Source: Aplidium turbinatum
Lineage: Eukaryota; Chordata; Ascidiacea; Aplousobranchia; Polyclinidae
Direction of reading: 5' to 3'
Assembly: GCA_918807975.1 (NCBI GenBank)
Contig: OU964919.1
Location: 15,208,001-15,272,000, forward strand
Length of the DNA: 64,000 nt
The notes under the pieces were generated by a model. That model saw only the letters and a list, made by a program, of their open reading frames with translations, ran no database searches and had not been told where the DNA came from. A program made the position numbers and the translations under genes. Positions 61,001 through 64,000 of the stretch are shown here, one piece after another; the first letter of the stretch is position 1, and the number at the start of each line of letters is the position of its first letter.

Positions 61001-63737
61001 TTTGATTATGAATGATAATACGAACATGAACAACAAAATTGATGTAAATTAAATAGGTAATTAATAGTAAATTGCTTTTGGTAACTTGGTAAGCTAATGT
61101 TAAGAATATTGCTATCACAGTAAATTAGTAAACTATATTGTGAGAATATAAAATGTCATTGATTTAAATAATTTGAATTTGATTGAAATTTAAAATGCCA
61201 TTAATTGCCAATTGAATAGTAGGCTATTGGGTTTATGATTAAATATAATTTGACACTGATTACAAAAAGAATGTTGAATTGAAAAAGTTGTAATTCATTA
61301 TATAAAACTCAACACTAGTCAACATGTATATATATTACATTTCCTACACATGCAACATTATACCAGCATACCAGGGCCTTACACTACAGTACATAGTAAA
61401 TTCCACTTACAAATGATCAGTAAAATTCGTCAAAATCATTTTTTGCTAATAACTTAATTTACAAGTGTTTCAGAGAAAACATGTCTCTTAGAGTAGATAT
61501 AAACATGTGTATTATGCATCTATAGACACCAAAACCAACTTTCTAGCATGTGTGTATCAAAAGTTATGGCATATTTGAGAATTTTTGCTCGCTCGTGGCC
61601 ACCAGATGGCGGTAGCGCTGCCAATATTGACAGCTACCCCCAAAAAATGCTTTTAAAAGCCGTTTTGGGTCATTTGGCCTGTATACAGACCCCATGTTTT
61701 TTGATTTGGAAAAAAAAAATTTTTTCACTCCACCCTATTAGACATTCTCCAGGGCGTGTCCAAGACATATTACGGAGTCTTGCTTCCAACCATCACAATT
61801 TGCCGGAAGAAGTTGACCGAGATCAGTGATCTTGTGACCTGTGAGGAGTTGAAAGTGAAAGTCCTTGAAGGGGTGAAGAAACGATTCAATAAGTGCTTCA
61901 ACAACATGAAATGCGTTATGGCATCATGTCTTCATCCCTCCTTCAAGACGTCGTGGTTACAATTTCTGCACTACGTTTCCACGGATGATACTGACGCACT
62001 GCGAGAAAAAGTCAAGACAGATGTAATTCGACTGTTGCCGGAGACATCAAGCCAGGTTGATACCGAGAAGAGTGACACCAACACCAGTCATGACACCAAG
62101 GATGTATTTTTTGGAGTGTTTGCGCCATCCCGTGAAACGTCGATGCAGAAGGAAGCAACAATTGTGGACGCCTTTTTTTCAGACAAGAGCAAGTCCTTGA
62201 GCTTTTCGAATACCAAGTTAAAACATATGTTCATTAAATACAACACCCCCATTCCTTCCAGTGCTGCGGTGAAGAGACTTTTCTCTGTTGGAAAAGATGT
62301 GGTTAAGCGAAAGTGCAAATGCTCGTGTTTTTGAAAGATGCGTAACAATAAATTTCCCTTAGAATGTGTTTTCTATAACGACGTCAAAATGACAGCGTAA
62401 ACGAATGATAACATTTGTTTTCAAGGTTATTTTTGCGTCACTAGGGACTTGAGTGTTTCCTAGTGCCATTTTAGACAAAAGTAGCGGAAGAAGTAGCGGT
62501 AGCGCGCGCTACTTTGGCCCGAGTAGCGGTAACGCGCTACTTTTGTAAATTGGTAGCGGTAGCGCGCGCTACTTTGGCCCAAGTAGCGGTAGCGGGTAGC
62601 GCGCCTACTTTAAAAGTAGCGGGTGCCCACCTCTGGAAATATAATAGTACCAGTAGCCTACTGTGATTAGTCAACAATATACCGTACTATAAGCTTTCAA
62701 GGTGTAAAAATCTATACGTTAAAGCAGGGGTGCACAACCTGGGATCGTAGGCAGTCATAGATATTCAGTGTTACCTGACTTTAAGGTAAAGATCAAGAAA
62801 GTCATTAATGCAATGCAAACTGAGCTTGAATAAATTCAATTAAAGTTTGGCCTTTCCTTATGCTTTTAAGGGTATGCCAATGCATAGTGCATACCAAGAA
62901 AATATTTTTTTCTTCAAAGTAATTTATAAAACAAACCAGACTCACGGGCAACTTAAGTAGACAAAATTGCTGACATGACCACTAATGTGAAAGTGTTGTG
63001 CACCTTAAGAAATGTTGCAATTTTCTGCGCTGATGATCTCGACCATTTGGCCAAAATGTTGTGCCACTGTCTGCAGTTAGCCTTATAATTATATACCGTA
63101 GGCTATTCATTATACATTCATTAACTATTCATTATGCATTATATATGCTATTCATTACCTGATAATTTTGAGACTGGTTTCTTGAATAATCTGGCTTGTT
63201 ATTGTATTCCAAATAATTTGAATTATCTTGATGACTTTGTTTATATTTATAATAGTTCGATGGTTGATATCTTGATTCATTTATTTGCAAATGTTGCATT
63301 CGATTGTCAATATTTTGCTGTTCATAAAGTTGGTTATTATCAAAAGTGTTTCGAGACCAAGGCTTTTCAAATGTTTCTCTAGGATAACTTGCAAATGATG
63401 CATTATCTTGTCTGCCAGGTAAACATTCCTGGTAAGGTTGATCTTCAAAATTCTGAGCTTCGTAAGAGCTAGGCTGATTTCTAATATTTTCTGCCCAGCC
63501 ATGATTAGTTGAATTTGTTGGTGGCTGTGCATGTACTTGTTGATCTCTTTCATCTCTGTAATACTTTCTTGATTGCACATAATTATCACGTTGCTCATTC
63601 ACTGACCTTGGGTTTTCATGAGAATTTAATCTCTGTTGTTCATATGGCTGGTTGAAAACCCTTGCATTCTCAGTAGAGTTTTCTGAAAAGCGATTGGGAT
63701 TCTGATCCACACTATAGTATTGCATATTACTTGACAT
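37047..63737 (-). CDS. 17-exon gene for a low-complexity Gln/Pro/Tyr-rich protein with an Arg/Ser C terminus
   Basis: Coding exons 5' to 3': 63159-63737, 58175-58239, 57312-57420, 56212-56349, 51327-51454, 49780-50275, 48488-49211, 44576-45171, 43854-44194, 43393-43462, 43001-43136, 41304-41441, 39543-39590, 39135-39381, 38692-38760, 38206-38436, 37047-37299. All junctions are AG/GT and every phase fits, giving 4368 nt (1455 residues). Exons 1-8 are rich in Q, N, S, P and Y (YRPVPQKPEPS, PTYSPPQREPQ). Exon 9 has an acidic patch (FDPEDEDDSSEG). Exon 14 has a short charged helix (LQEQFETARENALRKEAKKQ). Exons 15-17 are Arg/Ser-rich (RRERSRERLPSPDRRGRS) and then EPEWVERFRRKRDTEDPESN near the end. 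The start ATG has A at -3. No family is recognised. A scaffold or RNA-processing role is only an inference from the RS part. An exon upstream of the window is possible. Confidence 0.8.
37340..37506 (-). repeat. tRNA-derived SINE, family C, in the last intron
   Basis: On the minus strand it reads GTCGGCTGCCTAGCCAAGTT, then the GGCATGCCTGAAGGTGAACA body and the CCGGGCAGAAGCCTGGATAT end, matching 24812-25023. Box B is weakened. It lies between exons 16 and 17. Confidence 0.8.
38520..38538 (+). repeat. Homopolymer of 19 G
   Basis: An uninterrupted G run in intron 15, about 85 bases upstream (on the minus strand) of exon 16. On the transcribed strand it would be a C run. The exact length is prone to sequencing error. 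Confidence 0.8.
40044..40966. mobile_element. Nonautonomous hAT-like element, 923 bp, in intron 13-12
   Basis: CAGGCCTCGAAATTCG at the left and the inverted CAGGCCTCGAAATTCA at the right match over 15 bases. Near both ends GACGGCGGACA words repeat, and GTCTGAGCAGCTATCTCG is duplicated in tandem. The direct flank repeat is only GAGGTG (6 bp), so the class is less sure than for the other hAT elements. It lies between exons 12 and 13. Confidence 0.7.
41043..41262 (+). mobile_element. Small retroelement carrying a hammerhead ribozyme
   Basis: About 220 bp bounded by the exact 17-bp direct repeat CAATACACAAAACACAC (41026-41042 and 41263-41279), which looks like a target-site duplication from retroposition. 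The 3' end is a hammerhead motif (41213-41259). There is no open frame of note. It lies in intron 12 of the 17-exon gene in the opposite orientation. It could be a SINE-like element, a retrozyme or a solo terminal repeat of a Penelope-like element. If the direct repeat belongs to the element, it could instead be a monomer of a satellite. Confidence 0.7.
41213..41259 (+). ncRNA. Type I hammerhead ribozyme
   Basis: The core CTGATGA (41219-41225) is followed by stem II GCCC/GGGC closing the loop AGCCTCAT, then GAAA (41242-41245). GCGATA before the core pairs with TATCGC (41254-41259) as stem I. Stem III would be A245-C248 with G249-T252, i.e. the palindrome ACACGTGT with no loop, a form known to work as a dimer in Penelope-like elements and retrozymes. 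Cleavage is expected after C at 41253 (GTC). An outer pairing ATTGACA/TGTCAAT extends stem I beyond a bulge. All conserved core bases are present. Confidence 0.85.
41471..41788 (+). CDS. Unrecognised 105-residue open frame inside intron 11
   Basis: The frame includes LPQYLCKVCPFAWLHFEDEC and FYEHELVNGCISKEKYQSAR, with several Cys and His. A poly-A signal context CAATAAAGC follows about 30 bases after the stop. It is antisense to the host gene and lies just upstream of exon 12 on that gene's strand. No family is recognised. A second open frame of 110 residues follows at 42016-42348 on the same strand. Either could be chance in AT-rich DNA or old mobile DNA. Confidence 0.2.
   Translation: MDSPLKTQQSFHSQTFKWCKPNSSKTYCTVKKHKTFQNSLPQYLCKVCPFAWLHFEDECFYEHELVNGCISKEKYQSARTNFKIGLYRILLFHINIFPSDLCFAT
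45200..45650. other. Intron sequence, nothing seen
   Basis: Start of intron 7, directly upstream (on the minus strand) of exon 8. AT-rich, with no recognisable repeat or open frame. Confidence 0.4.
45742..45778 (+). repeat. Short degenerate telomere-like repeat
   Basis: TTAGGG, TTAAGGG, TTAGGGG, TTAGAGG and TTAGG follow one another. They lie on the 3' side of the Penelope-like fragment. The tract is also surrounded by repeats of GGTGAGTCCGA (45667 and, inverted, 45789-45815). Confidence 0.6.
45790..46145 (-). mobile_element. Penelope-like element, GIY-YIG end fragment
   Basis: The minus-strand frame contains NVMYKFSCLRDANQTYIGMS then TRHLLTRAGEHLN and AIKEHIASCVTC, the GIY-YIG endonuclease that closes the Penelope-like polyprotein, with the YIG and the downstream R and H/E positions visible. 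The reverse transcriptase part is absent, so it is a fragment only. It lies in intron 7. Confidence 0.7.
46359..46395 (+). ncRNA. Degenerate hammerhead-like motif
   Basis: CTGATGA, then a weak stem (GAACA with TGTC), then GAAA and the palindrome AACGTT. This is the layout of Penelope-associated hammerheads. Stem I is not convincing. It lies about 210 bases from the Penelope fragment at 45790-46145, on the opposite strand. The stretch 46450-48480 beyond it shows no further feature. Confidence 0.35.
50567..51180. mobile_element. Miniature hAT element, 614 bp, in intron 5
   Basis: CAGGGGTGGGGAACCT at the left is mirrored exactly by AGGTTCCCCACCCCTG at the right. The duplication GCCTATAG is exact (50559-50566 and 51181-51188). 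GCGGGCCAC words repeat near both ends. It lies between exons 5 and 6 of the 17-exon gene. Confidence 0.9.
52288..52602 (-). repeat. tRNA-derived SINE, family A, best copy
   Basis: On the minus strand: GCCCGATAGCTCTGTTGGTT with box A, GCTGGTTCGACTC as box B, a body with CAGCGGCAACTACTGGATGG, and the end GATAAACATTCAATCAATCA. It lies in intron 4. Related copies are at 1284-1582 and 22650-22935. Confidence 0.85.
52724..52921. repeat. Imperfect foldback built from TTCGTAAA units
   Basis: The left half repeats TTCTTCGTAAA and TTCTTTGTAAAAC; the right half repeats the complement TTTACGAAGAA many times. The two arms can fold on each other around about 52790-52810. It lies at the 3' side of the pogo-like transposase and could be part of that element or a separate foldback element. 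Confidence 0.7.
52989..55112 (-). mobile_element. pogo/Tigger-like transposase gene with one intron
   Basis: Exon A (about 55112-54488) ends at donor GTAAAT; exon B (54382-52989) follows acceptor ATTTCAG; the junction codon is in phase. Exon A carries a CENP-B/Tc5-type helix-turn-helix region (RPGRHWLEKFMQRNNLSLKK) and the first catalytic Asp (IWNCDETGFPSDPSS). Exon B has the second (LLLLLDGHMSHVSI) and third (TDVLQPLDVSCFGPLKRKW) acidic positions, then a Lys-rich linker and a Cys-containing C-terminal domain. Both exons are free of stops over about 690 residues. The N terminus is cut by the Penelope-like element at 55137, whose tail supplies the first in-frame Met, so it is probably inactive. 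It lies in intron 4. Confidence 0.8.
55137..55930 (-). mobile_element. Penelope-like element 3' part with GIY-YIG domain
   Basis: The frame 55858-55475 encodes VYQVSCDDCNLIYVGQTKRD then LKSRINEHKRAF, a GIY-YIG endonuclease of Penelope-like elements. About 320 bases of 3' sequence follow, ending CTGAAGAAGTCAG then AACGAAACGTCGG and AATAAA, the end type common in this family and related to its hammerhead motif. The reverse transcriptase part is missing. It has inserted into the N-terminal part of the pogo-like gene. Confidence 0.75.
55930..57300. other. Introns 3 and 4, nothing further seen
   Basis: Apart from exon 4 (56212-56349) this is AT-rich intron sequence with short TA-rich tracts near 56810-56835. 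No mobile element boundary or RNA gene was recognised. Confidence 0.4.
57795..58080 (+). repeat. tRNA-Arg-like SINE, family D
   Basis: GGGATGGCGCAACGGATAAG and the rest of the tRNA-like head through CCTGGTTCGACTCCCGG give clear A and B boxes in a nearly tRNA-length fold. An unrelated body with CCACCCTACTCTCCTTAGTG follows. It lies in intron 2 between exons 2 and 3. I see no clean target duplication. Confidence 0.8.
58641..61737 (+). mobile_element. Long-TIR DNA transposon, TAGGGTGGAGTG ends, unclassified
   Basis: Terminal inverted repeats of about 300 bp (58641 to about 58955 and about 61425 to 61737) begin TAGGGTGGAGTGAAAAAA and differ at only scattered positions. The 8-bp duplication TTAGACAT is exact (58633-58640 and 61738-61745). 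Between them lies a broken plus-strand coding region, about 58985-60940: TTFVIDRCKLRRKRAKYREE, DHLCVIGSDGTASMT, then SICMLHCNELPLRH-like and GPDSFSGNIGKYLSG pieces, and KIALKTLQRNAFLLNLENKL. Several frame breaks separate them. I recall similar LHxNELPLRH proteins as transposon-like genes of arthropods and cnidarians, but cannot name the superfamily. Confidence 0.85.
59066..59510. mobile_element. Miniature hAT element inside the long-TIR element, 445 bp
   Basis: CAGGGCTACTCAACTAATG at the left and the inverted CAGGGCTACTCAACTGGCG at the right share 15 bases. The flanks TTATAGAC and TTATGGAC match at seven of eight. GGTCCGG words lie near both ends. It interrupts the coding region of the long-TIR element between the codons for VID and RCK. 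Confidence 0.85.
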
Positions 63738-63796
63738 GGTATCCGAAGTGAATGCCTTTTTTGAAATTACATGTTACAGGATACAAGCTTTTCACA

Positions 63797-63804
63797 TTTT
63801 TATA
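63797..63804 (-). promoter_or_regulatory. Possible TATA box of the 17-exon gene
   Basis: TATAAAAA on the minus strand, 60 bases before the start codon at 63737. That spacing would give a 5' UTR of about 30 bases. An upstream exon outside the window would make this irrelevant. Confidence 0.25.
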
Positions 63805-64000
63805 GCATCAAAATCAAATCAAAAAACATTAGGGTAAGCATATTTGCTTCAAGATAATCTGTAAAAACAGATGTCAACAGTTTAATTTTTTTCATAAAAC
63901 CATTATATGGCAATCTTGAACAATGATTATTAAGAGAAAAACACAAAGCAAGGGCTTCATAGATATTTTTCACCAACCCATGAATCCGTTTGATTGTTCA

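Larger units (their letters stand above)
58309..62635 (+). mobile_element. hAT transposon split by a second transposon
   Basis: CAGAGGTGGGCAGTAGC at the left is matched by the inverted right end CAGAGGTGGGCACCCGC. The duplication GAAATATA is exact (58301-58308 and 62636-62643). Both ends are packed with subterminal AGTAGCGGTAGCG words. A transposase frame starts before the insertion (LRVMKPICQALDI, to 58640) and continues after it (LQGVSKTYYGVLLPTI to 62334). It ends with the hAT dimerisation motif (NTPIPSSAAVKRLFSVGKDV). The N-terminal half of a full transposase is lacking, so the element was already internally deleted. It lies in intron 1. Confidence 0.9.

Noticed and set aside
62725-63069. 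hAT-like element starting CAGGGGTGCACAACCT
   Set aside because: A possible partner end GTTGTGCCACTG exists at 63069, but the flanks do not match, so the boundaries are unsupported.

Overview
The window is animal nuclear DNA: AT-rich, with spliced genes, tRNA-derived SINEs, LINE and Penelope-like fragments and very many hAT-type DNA transposons. The family content (alpha-tocopherol-transfer-like CRAL-TRIO proteins, dense miniature transposons) would suit an invertebrate chordate such as a tunicate, but nothing in the sequence fixes the species. No bacterial genes, CRISPR array, rRNA or functional tRNA gene was seen. No retrovirus, LTR element or Polinton was recognised.

Left part (1-31.5 kb). 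Three single-exon CRAL-TRIO genes lie on the minus strand at 4.2-5.0, 14.8-15.6 and 23.1-23.9 kb. The first is broken by one extra T. They alternate with copies of a long dispersed repeat (called R1 here), so the locus looks like a tandem array of a gene-plus-R1 unit; the R1 copy at base 1 suggests another unit to the left. The spacers are filled with transposons, many delimited to the base by terminal inverted repeats and 8-bp target-site duplications: 607-3572, 6176-6656, 8679-10327, 19168-19693, 20991-21258, 27539-28768. Two elements flanked by TA (11598-13654, 17000-17993) carry many internal copies of words from their own ends. A LINE fragment at 5.1-6.9 kb is the base of a deep nest of insertions.

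Middle (31.5-37 kb). Few repeats are visible. There are only weak hints of coding exons and no gene I can name.

Right part (37-63.7 kb). One minus-strand gene of 17 coding exons can be followed through consistent splice phases. It predicts about 1455 residues: a long Gln/Pro/Tyr/Ser-rich protein with a short coiled-coil-like segment and an Arg/Ser-rich C terminus. I do not recognise the family. Its introns hold a hammerhead-ribozyme retroelement (41.0-41.3 kb), Penelope-like GIY-YIG fragments (45.8 and 55.5 kb), a pogo/Tigger-like transposase with largely open reading frames (53.0-55.1 kb), SINEs, and a three-level nest at 58.3-62.6 kb. In that nest a hAT transposon is split by a 3.1-kb element with terminal inverted repeats of about 300 bp, which is itself split by another hAT element.

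The host genes do not appear to act together. The window is a lipid-transfer gene cluster next to a scaffold- or RNA-type protein gene, and most of the rest is mobile DNA.
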